This document shows positions 36,963 through 45,872 of a stretch of DNA of 64,000 nt, piece after piece. A program made the translations under genes and the position numbers. The DNA comes from Bacteroidota bacterium (lineage in GTDB: Bacteria; Bacteroidota; Bacteroidia; Cytophagales; Cyclobacteriaceae): positions 211,961 through 275,960 of the forward strand of contig JAFDYU010000019.1 of assembly GCA_018267285.1 (NCBI GenBank). The letters are read 5' to 3'. The notes below the pieces were generated by a model, which did not search any database, was not told the origin of the DNA, and saw only the letters and a list, made by a program, of their open reading frames with translations. The stretch's first letter is position 1. Every line of letters starts with the position of its first letter.

Positions 36963-37556
36963 ATGAATATGAAAAAAATAGGAAGTTATACGATGGTTGC
37001 AGTGACAATCGCTGCAGCGTTAGTTGCGGGCTGCAAAGGCAGCAAAAAAGATAAGACTCCTGCAGGGGAAACGGAAATTACCGTTCCATGTTCCGGCCCT
37101 GGTTACTTTACCGATAACAAAGTGTTCCGTGCAAACTCGATTGGCGAAAGCATGGACCAAGTGACTTCCAAAAAGAAGGCATTAACCAATGCACGTAATG
37201 ACCTTGCTCAGGCCATTCAAACTACGGTGAAGACGGTGACCGACAACTACACGAATTCTACCACAAAGGATAAAAAAGAAGATTTAGAACAAAAATTTGA
37301 AAGCCTTAATAGGGAGGTAGTTGATCAAACATTGCAAGGAATTCGCACGATTTGTGAGAAATTGGTTCAAACCAAAGATGGTAATTACAAAACATACATA
37401 GCCATAGAACTTTCTGCCGATGATCTGGTGAAGCAGTACAACAGCCGTCTTTCTGCCGATGATAAGCTGAAAGTGGATTATGATTATGAAAAATTCAAAG
37501 ACACCTTCAATAAAGAGATGGATAAAATGGCAGCACAAAAAAATGGTGGCAACTAA
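36963..37556 (+). CDS. LPP20-like lipoprotein, short copy
   Basis: A 197-residue lipoprotein. The frame is open from 36876, but the preferred start is ATG 36963 (or 36969), because it gives the signal sequence MKKIGSYTMVAVTIAAALVAGC with an AGC lipobox. The mature part starts with KGSKKDK and has a CSGPGYFTDNKVFRANSIGESMD segment and a long helical region with alternating charges. Its pattern of an N-terminal YF..N..F.A...GES and ALTNARNDLAQAI resembles the LPP20 fold of the upstream gene. Function unknown. Confidence 0.7.
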   Translation: MNMKKIGSYTMVAVTIAAALVAGCKGSKKDKTPAGETEITVPCSGPGYFTDNKVFRANSIGESMDQVTSKKKALTNARNDLAQAIQTTVKTVTDNYTNSTTKDKKEDLEQKFESLNREVVDQTLQGIRTICEKLVQTKDGNYKTYIAIELSADDLVKQYNSRLSADDKLKVDYDYEKFKDTFNKEMDKMAAQKNGGN

Positions 37557-37576
37557 TTTTTGAAAGAACTAAAATT

Positions 37577-37604
37577 AAATCCCGATCTTTTTAGGTCGGG
37601 ATTT
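37577..37604 (+). terminator. Terminator after the LPP20-like pair
   Basis: A perfect 9-bp stem AAATCCCGA (37577-37585) with TCGGGATTT (37596-37604), 10-base loop, then a T tract. Confidence 0.85.
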
Positions 37605-37623
37605 TTTATTTTGCGCCTCCTTT

Positions 37624-39633
37624 ATGAAACTGACATTTGATTCAAAAAATAGTATGAGCAATAAATTGTTTCCAGGCTTGAAGTGGAGAGGAAATATTTA
37701 CGTGGCCCTTGTACTGAGCCTGTTGCTGGTGATGGTGGTTTATTCGGTCAGCCGATTAGGTTTTTATGTTTTCAATACTTCTTATTTTCCCGATATGACC
37801 GTTGCCCGTTTGCTGCGCATTATGGGCGGAGGGTTGCGGTTTGATTTGTCTGCAACACTATATTCTAATTCGCTCTTTATTTTATTAATGATCCTTCCGC
37901 TTACGTATCGTTTCAATGCCTATTACAAAAAGATTCTGTTTTGGATATTCATTGTTGTTAATCCCTTAGCCTTTGCAATTAATACGGCCGATTTTATATA
38001 CTATCGGTTTACATTGCGCAGAACTACGGTGAGTGTGTTTAGTCAGTTTAAGAATGAAGAAAACCTCGGGCTTTTACTATTACGGTTTTTGTGGGACTAT
38101 TGGTATGCTGTTCTTTTCTGGATTTTTATTGTAGTTGTTTTTTATTTTATAGCCAAACGAATAAAATTTTCGGGCCCACAACTTTCAAGTAAAATTTCTT
38201 TTTATGGATACGGTGTGCTTGCCCTGTTGCTTTGTATTTACCTTTTTGTAGGTGGAGCACGTGGTGGATTTCGCAGCAGCACTCGGCCAATTACTTTGAG
38301 CAACGCTGCTGCCTATGCACAAGTGCCCAATGATATTAACCTTGTTTTGAACACCCCCTTTGCTTTGATGAGGACTGCAAAAGCGAACGTGATTGAAAAA
38401 GTGAATTATTTTGGGTCGGAACAAGAACTTGAAAAAATCTATTCACCTTTGAAACAACCGATTGACACCACAGCTTTTAATCGGCAAAATGTCGTAATCA
38501 TAATTCTTGAAAGCTTTTCAAAAGAATTTGTAGGTGCCTACAATAAAGAGATTTATGACGAAAACTATAAAGGTTATACCCCGTTTCTCGATTCACTAAT
38601 CGGTGTGAGTTATGCGTATCAATTTTCAATGGCTAATGGCAGAAAATCCATTGATGCCATGCCTTCGGTTATTTGCAGCATTCCTTCTATTGAAGTGCCT
38701 TTTGTGCTTTCTCATTTTTCCGGGAATAAAGTTAACAGCTTGGCAAGCCTGCTGAAGCAAGAGAACTATTATACTGCTTTTTTTCATGGTGCGCCAAATG
38801 GTTCCATGGGCTTTGATGCATTTGCCAACCTTTCTGGTTTCGATAACTATTTTGGCAAGACTGAATACAATAACGATGATGATTTCGATGGCATCTGGGG
38901 GATATGGGACGAACCCTTTCTTCAGTTTTTTGCTTATAAAATGAATACGTTTAAGCAGCCTTTTTACACCACCTTGTTTACAGTTTCTTCCCATCATCCG
39001 TACAATCTTCCGGATCAATACGAACATACATTTAAAGGCGGCCCAAGGCCTGTGCACCGAACTATTGAGTATACCGATATGGCGTTGAGAAAATTTTTTA
39101 AGACGGCAAGTAGTATGCCTTGGTTTGAAAACACATTATTTGTTATTACTGCCGACCATGCTTCGGCTGAAATTACAGTTCCACAATACAATTCGGCATG
39201 GGGCTATTTTTCTATTCCGGTTTTCTTTTATCATCCGGGCATTAATGGCGGAGGCCTTAAGCCAGAGATCGTACAACAGATTGATATAATGCCATCGGTG
39301 TTGGGCTATCTGAACTATAAAAAACCTTACATTGCTTTTGGCCGCGATATTTTTCACAACGGGACTAAGCCTTTTGCTTTCAATTATTTAGATAATACCT
39401 ATCAGCTATTTCAAGGAGATTATTTATATCAGTCTGATGGTTCGAAGCCGATCGGTTTGTATCATTTTAAAAAGGATAAATATTTAAAAAATAATTTGAT
39501 GAATCAGTTGGCCGATACGGTGAGAGACCGGGATATTCATTTAAAGGCGTTCATTCAACAGTATAACAACCGCATGGTTGATAATAACTTAACCATGGAG
39601 GGCAGCCAGTTAAAAAAGATATTAAAAAAATAA
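37624..39633 (+). CDS. LTA-synthase-like membrane sulfatase/phosphoglycerol transferase
   Basis: A 669-residue inner-membrane protein with about five N-terminal helices (residues 25-205) and a large extracytoplasmic sulfatase-fold domain. It shows IIILESFSKEF (metal-binding Glu), the likely nucleophile Thr in GYTPFLDSL, SIDAMPSVI, and the metal ligands ITADHASAE near the C-terminus, the lipoteichoic-acid-synthase layout. In Gram-negatives such proteins transfer phosphoglycerol or phosphoethanolamine to envelope glycans. A second ATG at 37654 is possible. A short hairpin after the gene (39635-39651) may end its transcript. Confidence 0.85.
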   Translation: MKLTFDSKNSMSNKLFPGLKWRGNIYVALVLSLLLVMVVYSVSRLGFYVFNTSYFPDMTVARLLRIMGGGLRFDLSATLYSNSLFILLMILPLTYRFNAYYKKILFWIFIVVNPLAFAINTADFIYYRFTLRRTTVSVFSQFKNEENLGLLLLRFLWDYWYAVLFWIFIVVVFYFIAKRIKFSGPQLSSKISFYGYGVLALLLCIYLFVGGARGGFRSSTRPITLSNAAAYAQVPNDINLVLNTPFALMRTAKANVIEKVNYFGSEQELEKIYSPLKQPIDTTAFNRQNVVIIILESFSKEFVGAYNKEIYDENYKGYTPFLDSLIGVSYAYQFSMANGRKSIDAMPSVICSIPSIEVPFVLSHFSGNKVNSLASLLKQENYYTAFFHGAPNGSMGFDAFANLSGFDNYFGKTEYNNDDDFDGIWGIWDEPFLQFFAYKMNTFKQPFYTTLFTVSSHHPYNLPDQYEHTFKGGPRPVHRTIEYTDMALRKFFKTASSMPWFENTLFVITADHASAEITVPQYNSAWGYFSIPVFFYHPGINGGGLKPEIVQQIDIMPSVLGYLNYKKPYIAFGRDIFHNGTKPFAFNYLDNTYQLFQGDYLYQSDGSKPIGLYHFKKDKYLKNNLMNQLADTVRDRDIHLKAFIQQYNNRMVDNNLTMEGSQLKKILKK

Positions 39634-39634
39634 A

Positions 39635-39651
39635 AGCTGCGCAAGGCAGCT
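39635..39651 (+). terminator. Possible weak terminator after the sulfatase gene
   Basis: A 6-bp stem AGCTGC (39635-39640) with GCAGCT (39646-39651), followed by CTTTATT. The stem is short and the T run is broken. Confidence 0.4.
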
Positions 39652-39676
39652 CTTTATTATAGATTATTGGGGTGGG

Positions 39677-40069
39677 TTATTTCAGAAATTTGTGGGCTCT
39701 GTCGATCAACATTTTTCGATCGGCTGTGATGGTGGGGTCGCTGTAAATACGGGAAGACAACTCGGCCACCACTCCTTTTTTATAGCCCAGTTTTTCGGCT
39801 ATTTTTTCGCAAAAGTGGATTTCACTCTTGAATACCTGGCCATCGCTCTTCATGAGCTGGATCAGGTGGTAGAGGTTTTCGAATTTCTGATCCTCGGTGA
39901 AAGAAGAAAGGTCGCCAATAGGTTTCGGACGTTTCAACATTTCATCAAATTCTTCATTGGTAATACCATTGGCTTTGGCAATAACGCGAATAGTCTTTGC
40001 CTCTTTTTCAGCAACAGTGCTGTCGCTTGCAGCCAGATTGATAAGTACATTCAGTTGCTCTTTAATCAT
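39677..40069 (-). CDS. TerB-like protein, second copy
   Basis: A 130-residue helical, cytoplasmic protein, paralog of the gene at 10726-11118: same length, shared LIxLAxxDxxxAExE N-terminus, RPKPIGDLSSFTEDQKFENL and KLGYKKGVVAEL. TerB-fold proteins bind calcium or sit at membranes in tellurite or phage defence systems, but no other ter gene is present and this pair may be a general housekeeping version. It converges on the sulfatase gene and is divergent from the DUF2807 gene. Confidence 0.8.
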   Translation of the reverse strand: MIKEQLNVLINLAASDSTVAEKEAKTIRVIAKANGITNEEFDEMLKRPKPIGDLSSFTEDQKFENLYHLIQLMKSDGQVFKSEIHFCEKIAEKLGYKKGVVAELSSRIYSDPTITADRKMLIDRAHKFLK

Positions 40070-40222
40070 GATGTTTTAATATTTGTGCGAAAATATGGGG
40101 TTTAACAAAATTAAATTTAGCTAAAATCCGGTTATTTCTTACACTTTGAAAAAATATTTTTAACCCTTAAACACCCTACTATGCAACCCTCGAGTTGGCC
40201 GTCCGTCTTTAAGACAAAAATC

Positions 40223-40912
40223 ATGAATATGAAAAGTATTTTGTTATTGGTGTTGGGTTTTGTTTCGTTCACTGTCCTATCTCAGAATAGCGAAACACGT
40301 GCATTGAAATCATTTCATAGTATAAAGGTGTCTCATGCAATAGACGTTTATTTGAAAAAAGGGGATAAAGAAAGCGCCCGTGTTGAAGTGACTGGGGGAG
40401 ATGTAAAAGATGTAGTGACAGAGGTTACTGAAAATACGTTGCGTGTAAAAGCACGCGATTCTCATGGTTTTTTTTCAAGACTTGATGCCAAAGTTTATGT
40501 AACCTACGTATCGCTTGAGAAAATATCGGCCGGTTCAGCCTCCAGTGTTTTTTCCGATGGAGCTATAAAAGCAAATAATCTTGATATCGGAGCTTCGAGT
40601 GCGGCAAGCGTAGAAATTTCAGTAGATGCAACATCTATGATGGTGGATGTATCCAGTGCTGGCGATGTGGTGCTTGAAGGCAAAGCGCCTAAATTAGAGG
40701 TTGAGGTGAGCTCTGGAGGTGAGGTAGATGCTTATCGGTTGGAGTGCGAAACTGTGGTTGTGCGTTCGAGCAGTGGTGGCGATGCCAAGGTTTCCGTTTC
40801 TAAAGATCTCGATGCGCACGCCAGCAGTGGCGGTGATATTCGCTATCGCGGCAACCCGGTGCGCACCAACACCAACTCAAGTAGTGGTGGATCAGTTAAA
40901 AAATCAAACTAA
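40223..40912 (+). CDS. Head-GIN (DUF2807) domain exported protein
   Basis: A 229-residue protein from ATG 40223, chosen over 40181 because MNMKSILLLVLGFVSFTVLSQ is then a proper signal peptide. The rest is a DUF2807 beta-helix: RALKSFHSIKVSHAIDVYLKKG opening, then repeats of SAGSASSVFSDG, GASSAASVEIS and the Gly/Ser-rich SSGGEV, SSSGGDA, SSGGDI, SSGGSV turns. Such head-GIN proteins are secreted or outer-membrane associated in Bacteroidota, function unknown. Its stop overlaps a small ORF on the minus strand by 4 bases. Confidence 0.85.
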   Translation: MNMKSILLLVLGFVSFTVLSQNSETRALKSFHSIKVSHAIDVYLKKGDKESARVEVTGGDVKDVVTEVTENTLRVKARDSHGFFSRLDAKVYVTYVSLEKISAGSASSVFSDGAIKANNLDIGASSAASVEISVDATSMMVDVSSAGDVVLEGKAPKLEVEVSSGGEVDAYRLECETVVVRSSSGGDAKVSVSKDLDAHASSGGDIRYRGNPVRTNTNSSSGGSVKKSN

Positions 40913-41067
40913 CTGTTTTTTCTGCGAGCAACTTTCGGTACGTTCAACCGATCTTCCTGACGATTGATCTCCCAATTAATCAAGGCCAAAGCAAAACTTC
41001 GTTGGTAAAAGTTGGCATCTGCTTTAGGCACATAAGGCTGAATCTTTTTTACAGTAAAATTGACCAT
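40909..41067 (-). CDS. Possible 52-residue ORF downstream of the ABC-F gene
   Basis: Starting with ATG 41067 this ORF gives MVNFTVKKIQPYVPKADANF, then YQRSFALALINWEINRQ and a basic tail VPKVARRKNS. The composition looks like protein and the stretch is otherwise empty. The same frame is open right back to the ABC-F stop codon at 41134-41136, so it could be a separate small gene, a decayed fragment, or a read-through extension. No family recognised. Confidence 0.4.
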   Translation of the reverse strand: MVNFTVKKIQPYVPKADANFYQRSFALALINWEINRQEDRLNVPKVARRKNS

Positions 41068-41133
41068 ATTCCAATTCGATTTCCCTGTTAGACGTAAAAG
41101 ATGCCCTTTTAGTTTAATAGTATAGGGAATGTT

Positions 41134-42984
41134 TTACTGATCTAATTCTGAAAGCCGTAACCAACGGTTTGTTTTAATTTCAATCGTTTGCGAAACGGAT
41201 TCTATCTTCTGCGAAAGCTCAGAAAGTTTCTGATGATCATGGCCGGTTGATAGCTGGTCGGTAAGAACCTTTTTTTGATTTTCAAGCTCATCAATTTCCC
41301 GTTGAAGCAATTCGTATTCTTGCTTTTCTTTGAAAGAAAGCTTCGTCTTTTCTTTTTTGATTTCCGTTGGCTCCTGATTTGCCCGAACTTGTAGAGATTC
41401 CGGCTCATCGCCTGAACTTCGGTAATCGGAATAATTCCCATTTAAGAGCTTAATATTCCCATCACCTTCGAAAACAAAAAGCTGATCGACTAAGTGATCC
41501 ATAAAATACCGGTCGTGTGAAACCAGCAGAAGACAGCCGTTAAATTTTTCAAGGAAATCTTCCAGAACATTAAGCGTGTCGATGTCAAAATCGTTGGTGG
41601 GTTCGTCAAGCACTAAAAAATTTGGGTTGGTCACCAATATTTTTAACAACTGCAAACGCTTTTTTTCACCCCCGCTTAATTTTTCGATGAATGTATATTG
41701 TTTTTCGGGAGGAAATAAAAACAAGTCGAGGAATTTAGATGCTGAAACCTGAGAGCCATCGGCCAATGTGATAAATTCAGCAATTTCTTTTACTTCTTCA
41801 ATTACGCGGTGAGATGGGTTTAGGCTTTCGGTCTCTTGTGTGAAATAGCCGATTTTGGTAGTTACGCCCGGAATGATTTCGCCAGCATCCGGTTGGGTAG
41901 TTTGGTTGATCAGATTGAGGAACGTAGATTTTCCAACTCCATTTTTTCCAACGATACCGATGCGATCTTTCTTTTTAAAGATGTACGAAAAATTGTCGAC
42001 CAGTTTTCGGCCATCGTAACTTTTGGTCACGTGGTGAAGTTCAAGAATTTTGCCACCCTGTCTGCGCTCGGCAATGTCGAGCTCGAGTTTGTCGCGTTTT
42101 AAATTGGTGGAAGCTTTTTCTTGCAGTTCGTAGAAAGCATCTACCCGGTACTTGGCTTTTGTACCTCGGGCTTTGGGTTGCTTCCGCATCCATTCTAATT
42201 CTTTTTTCATCAGGTTGCGGGCCTTGGCAACCTCTGTCTTCAGCATTTCTTCGCGTTCCGATTTTTTTTCGAGGAAATAGGCATAGTTGCCTTTGTAGGT
42301 ATAAAGCTTGCCGCGATCAATCTCTAAAATCAGGTTGGCCACGTTATCCAGAAAATAGCGATCGTGGGTAACCATTAGCAGCGTGATGTTTTGCCCCGAC
42401 AAATAATTTTCAAGCCACTCGATCGCTTCAAGGTCCAGGTGATTGGTGGGCTCATCGAGAATCAGTAAATCGGGCGAGGTTAGCAACATTTGCGCAAGAA
42501 ACGTGCGTTTACGTTGCCCACCGGAGAGCTCTTCAAATTTTTGGTTGAGGTTGGTGATGCCCAGTTTACTGGTAATCTCATGCACGCGCGAGTCGTACTC
42601 CCAGGCGTTAAATTCTTCCATTTGTTCAAGTGCCCGTTGCATCCGTTCGGCCGATACCTCAGGGTCGTGCAGGCAGTGTTCGTACTCTTTAACTACGGCA
42701 GCAATTTTATTTTTCTCATCAAACAAGATGTCTTCAATGGTCAAGTGGCCGGGCGCATTAGGCTGTTGCACAAGATCGCCAATGGTTATGCCATCGCGTA
42801 CGCTGATTTTACCGCTGTCCGATTGAACTTGGCCTACAAGGATTTTAAGTAAGGTAGATTTGCCTACGCCATTTTCGCCAACCAATGCAATTTTATTGCC
42901 TTGCGATATGCCAATGCTCAAATCTTGAAAGAGCCACCGGTCGTGGTACGATTTAGATAAGTTTTCTGCCGATAAATAGTTCAC
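41134..42984 (-). CDS. ABC-F family ATPase (Uup-like)
   Basis: A 616-residue soluble protein with two ABC domains joined by a charged helical linker (PtIM-like) and a C-terminal coiled coil. Walker A motifs are GENGVGKST and GKNGVGKST; signatures LSGGQRKR and LSGGEKKR; Walker B LLILDEPTNHLD and LVLDEPTNDFD. No membrane domains are present, so it is a ribosome- or replication-related ABC-F protein rather than a transporter. The C-terminal coiled coil (residues about 535-616) points to Uup. A TACCTTTG promoter box lies 29 bases upstream. Confidence 0.93.
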   Translation of the reverse strand: MNYLSAENLSKSYHDRWLFQDLSIGISQGNKIALVGENGVGKSTLLKILVGQVQSDSGKISVRDGITIGDLVQQPNAPGHLTIEDILFDEKNKIAAVVKEYEHCLHDPEVSAERMQRALEQMEEFNAWEYDSRVHEITSKLGITNLNQKFEELSGGQRKRTFLAQMLLTSPDLLILDEPTNHLDLEAIEWLENYLSGQNITLLMVTHDRYFLDNVANLILEIDRGKLYTYKGNYAYFLEKKSEREEMLKTEVAKARNLMKKELEWMRKQPKARGTKAKYRVDAFYELQEKASTNLKRDKLELDIAERRQGGKILELHHVTKSYDGRKLVDNFSYIFKKKDRIGIVGKNGVGKSTFLNLINQTTQPDAGEIIPGVTTKIGYFTQETESLNPSHRVIEEVKEIAEFITLADGSQVSASKFLDLFLFPPEKQYTFIEKLSGGEKKRLQLLKILVTNPNFLVLDEPTNDFDIDTLNVLEDFLEKFNGCLLLVSHDRYFMDHLVDQLFVFEGDGNIKLLNGNYSDYRSSGDEPESLQVRANQEPTEIKKEKTKLSFKEKQEYELLQREIDELENQKKVLTDQLSTGHDHQKLSELSQKIESVSQTIEIKTNRWLRLSELDQ

Positions 42985-43012
42985 GTTAAAACGAAATTAA
43001 AGAATGAGGCCG

Positions 43013-43020
43013 CAAAGGTA
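43013..43020 (-). promoter_or_regulatory. -7 promoter box for the ABC-F gene
   Basis: Minus-strand TACCTTTG fits TAnnTTTG in the gap shared with the divergent rpe gene. No -33 TTG is clear. Confidence 0.5.
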
Positions 43021-43068
43021 ATTGTTCTATGCCGATGTGCGAGGTTAAAAATGTTAGAAAGAACAACT

Positions 43069-43076
43069 TATCTTTG
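43069..43076 (+). promoter_or_regulatory. -7 promoter box for rpe
   Basis: TATCTTTG fits TAnnTTTG and lies 21 bases before the ATG at 43098. It falls inside the longer open frame that begins at 43029 and therefore argues for the later start. Confidence 0.5.
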
Positions 43077-43097
43077 GCTTTTGAATCCTTTGATAAA

Positions 43098-43742
43098 ATG
43101 ATTTTAGCCCCATCCATACTTGCAGCCGATTTTGCCAACCTTCAGCGTGAGGTAGAAATGATCAACAACAGCCTGGCCGACTGGATCCATGTAGACGTGA
43201 TGGATGGTGTGTTCGTGCCCAACATTTCCATGGGCGTACCCGTGGTTGAGGCAATTAAACGCCATGCCAAAAAACCGTTAGACGTGCACCTGATGATCGT
43301 TCAGCCCGAAAAATATGTTGAGGCATTTCAAAAAGCAGGAGCAGAGACCATATCGGTGCACATCGAAGCGTGCGCTCACCTTCATCGCAACATTCAGCAA
43401 ATAAAATTATTGGGTTGCAAAGCGGGGGTAGCTGTAAGTCCACACACACCAATAGCATCTTTATCTGAAGTGATTCAGGACATTGACTTGGTTTGCCTGA
43501 TGTCCGTAAACCCGGGTTTTGGCGGGCAAAAATTTATTGAAAACACGTACAACAAAGTACAAGAATTAAAAACGTTGATAACCGAAAAGAGTTCGAATGC
43601 GTTAATTGAAATTGATGGCGGTGTAAACCAAAAAAATGCAAAACCGTTGCTTGAAGCGGGCGCTGATGTTTTGGTAGCTGGAAACTTTGTGTTTTCTTCA
43701 CCTACTCCAAGTGATGTAATCAGGCAGTTGAAACAAAATTGA
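43098..43742 (+). CDS. rpe: Ribulose-phosphate 3-epimerase
   Basis: Interconverts ribulose-5-phosphate and xylulose-5-phosphate in the pentose phosphate pathway. From ATG 43098 the protein is 214 residues, the normal size, and opens with ILAPSILAADFANLQ. It has the metal-binding WIHVDVMDGVFVPNIS, DVHLMI, HIEAC, MSVNPGFGGQKF and the phosphate-binding IEIDGGV and VLVAGNFVF. The frame is open to 43029, but that would add 23 residues not found in the family and start upstream of the promoter box. Confidence 0.97.
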   Translation: MILAPSILAADFANLQREVEMINNSLADWIHVDVMDGVFVPNISMGVPVVEAIKRHAKKPLDVHLMIVQPEKYVEAFQKAGAETISVHIEACAHLHRNIQQIKLLGCKAGVAVSPHTPIASLSEVIQDIDLVCLMSVNPGFGGQKFIENTYNKVQELKTLITEKSSNALIEIDGGVNQKNAKPLLEAGADVLVAGNFVFSSPTPSDVIRQLKQN

Positions 43743-43765
43743 TTTACAATTTTAAAAACTGATGG

Positions 43766-44338
43766 ATGGCCGTAGTTAGAAATATATTTATTTCAATCCT
43801 GTTGATTTCGTGTGCACGATCGGTTACCCGCGTGAACCCCGATCAACAAATTGATCTGAGTGGCAGGTGGAACGACAGCGACTCGCGTACGGTGGCTCAA
43901 AAAATGATAACCGAGTTGCTTAGTAGCGATAAATTTAAAGACTATGCAAAAGCGCTCAATAAAAAACCCGCCATTATTGTTGGGCTCGTCCGAAACAAAA
44001 CCAGCGAGCATATCGATGCCGACAATTACATAAAAAAAATCGAGATGGCCATCTACAATTCAAATATTGCTGACTTGGTAGAATCGGATAGTTTTAGAGA
44101 CAAACTACGCCAAGAGCGGGCCGAGCAACAAGATTTTGCCAGTTCCGGAACTGCTTCGAAGTGGGGCAAAGAAGAAGGTGCCAACCTGATGCTCTTTGGT
44201 GAAATGACCTCTGAAACGGATGTGTACAATAAAAAACGGGTGGTAAATTATGTCACAACGCTTTTCCTAACAGATATCGAAACGAACAAACGAGTGTGGT
44301 ATGGGCAGGAGGAGATCAAGAAGTTTATTAAAGACTAA
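43766..44338 (+). CDS. LpoB-family lipoprotein (PBP activator type)
   Basis: A 190-residue outer-membrane lipoprotein: VVRNIFISILLISC has an LISC lipobox. The mature part has the LpoB signature of DLSGRWNDSDSR, a KPAIIVGLVRNKTSEHID strand and KEEGANLMLFGEM with a beta strand after it. In gammaproteobacteria LpoB activates the cell-wall synthase PBP1b; here the target is unknown. It follows rpe by 23 bases and precedes a COG3014 lipoprotein, an arrangement recurring in Bacteroidota. Confidence 0.82.
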   Translation: MAVVRNIFISILLISCARSVTRVNPDQQIDLSGRWNDSDSRTVAQKMITELLSSDKFKDYAKALNKKPAIIVGLVRNKTSEHIDADNYIKKIEMAIYNSNIADLVESDSFRDKLRQERAEQQDFASSGTASKWGKEEGANLMLFGEMTSETDVYNKKRVVNYVTTLFLTDIETNKRVWYGQEEIKKFIKD

Positions 44339-44343
44339 GCCAG

Positions 44344-45783
44344 ATGTCTGGCAGTGATCAAAGACAAAACGGAAACTTGAAAAAGGTACTTAGCCTATTC
44401 GTTCTACTTGTTACTTCGTCTTGTGCTACGTATTATCAATCTAACTTTACGTTTAATCAAGAGTTTGAAAGCGGCCAGATCGATAAGGCATTCGAAACGC
44501 TTCAAAAGCATTCGGCTCAGGCAAACGGTAAAAAAGAATTTCTTTACCTCGTTAACAACGGCCTTGTGTTGTCTATGATGGGGCGCTACGAAGACAGCAA
44601 CACGTTTTTTGAAAAAGCATTTTTATTTGGCGAAGACTATCGCATCAACTATTTGAACGAAGCAGCCTCGTATCTTACCAATCCTAATTTCACTTCGTAC
44701 AAAGGCGAAGACCACGAGCATTTGTTGCTATTGTATTACAAAGCCATGAACTATCTGAAGATGAACAACATTGACGATGCTCTGGTGGAGTGCCGCAGGC
44801 TGAACATACGGTTACAGCAGTTAACGGATCGGTACAAATCAAAAAACAAATACGAAGAAGATGCCTTTATTCATGTACTGATGGGATTAACGTACGAAGT
44901 TGATAAAGATTACAACAACGCTTTTATTGCGTATCGCAATGCGCTTCGTATTTACAAAGATGATTACCAGTTGATGTTTGATGTTGCTGCACCAAAACAA
45001 CTTAAAACAGACCTGTTGCGCACGGCCTGGCTCAGTGGCTTGAAAGACGAGTTTGAAGCCTATAAAGATTCATTGAAAATGCCCGACTATGTTTATCAAC
45101 CAACGGAGGGTGGTGAATTAATATTTTTTTGGCATAATGGGCTCAGCCCCGTGAAAGCTGAATGGGGCGTTAATTTTACGATCACCCACAGCGGCAACTG
45201 GGTTTATTTTTCCAACCCTCAGTTGGGTTTGAATTTTCCTTTTGATATGGCTGGTCATAGTGCTCAACAGCGAAACGGGCTGGCAAGGCTTGAAGTATTT
45301 AGGGTGGCATTTCCGAAATACATAGAACGTCCGGACTATTATTCGCAAGCATCGATAACAGCAGATGGAAATAACCTACCGCTTCAATTGCTTGAAGATG
45401 TAAATAAGATAGCCTTTAAATGCCTGCAAGAACGTATGGGGCTTGAGTTTAGCAAAGCCCTGTTGCGGGTAGCATTGAAAAAGTTGGAAGAGTATGAAAT
45501 ACGCAAACAAGACCGCACGCTGGGGTCGTTGGTAGGGGTATTCAATGCCCTCACCGAAAGGGCCGATACCCGCAATTGGCAAACACTGCCTCACGATATT
45601 TCGTATTGCCGGGTTCCGCTTAAAGAGGGACAAACTACCTTAACATTTACCGTAAAGAATTCAACCGGCAAATCGGTAGATCATACCTTTACCTACAATA
45701 TAAAAAAGGGACAGACGTTATTTCATACGTTCTCATCATTGGAAACCAGCTTTCCAAACTATGGGTATTCGAGAAACTATTGA
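44344..45783 (+). CDS. COG3014-family TPR lipoprotein
   Basis: A 479-residue protein starting 5 bases after the LpoB-like gene. An internal TTG (44377) would give a more typical lipoprotein start (MKKVLSLFVLLVTSSC); the lipobox is VTSSC. The mature part has TPR-like helices (residues about 45-230, DKAFETLQKHSAQ and MGLTYEVDKDYNNAFIAYRNAL) and a C-terminal half with SALETSF-like ends and PKYIERPDYYSQASI. COG3014 genes are often next to lpoB, so a joint envelope or murein role is inferred. Confidence 0.78.
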   Translation: MSGSDQRQNGNLKKVLSLFVLLVTSSCATYYQSNFTFNQEFESGQIDKAFETLQKHSAQANGKKEFLYLVNNGLVLSMMGRYEDSNTFFEKAFLFGEDYRINYLNEAASYLTNPNFTSYKGEDHEHLLLLYYKAMNYLKMNNIDDALVECRRLNIRLQQLTDRYKSKNKYEEDAFIHVLMGLTYEVDKDYNNAFIAYRNALRIYKDDYQLMFDVAAPKQLKTDLLRTAWLSGLKDEFEAYKDSLKMPDYVYQPTEGGELIFFWHNGLSPVKAEWGVNFTITHSGNWVYFSNPQLGLNFPFDMAGHSAQQRNGLARLEVFRVAFPKYIERPDYYSQASITADGNNLPLQLLEDVNKIAFKCLQERMGLEFSKALLRVALKKLEEYEIRKQDRTLGSLVGVFNALTERADTRNWQTLPHDISYCRVPLKEGQTTLTFTVKNSTGKSVDHTFTYNIKKGQTLFHTFSSLETSFPNYGYSRNY

Positions 45784-45872
45784 AATGAATTGGCCATAGC
45801 CGCTAATCGTAGCTAATTCTCTATCTTTATCCACAAAATATAGACCTGAGACCGTTTTTAACTATAGTTGCC

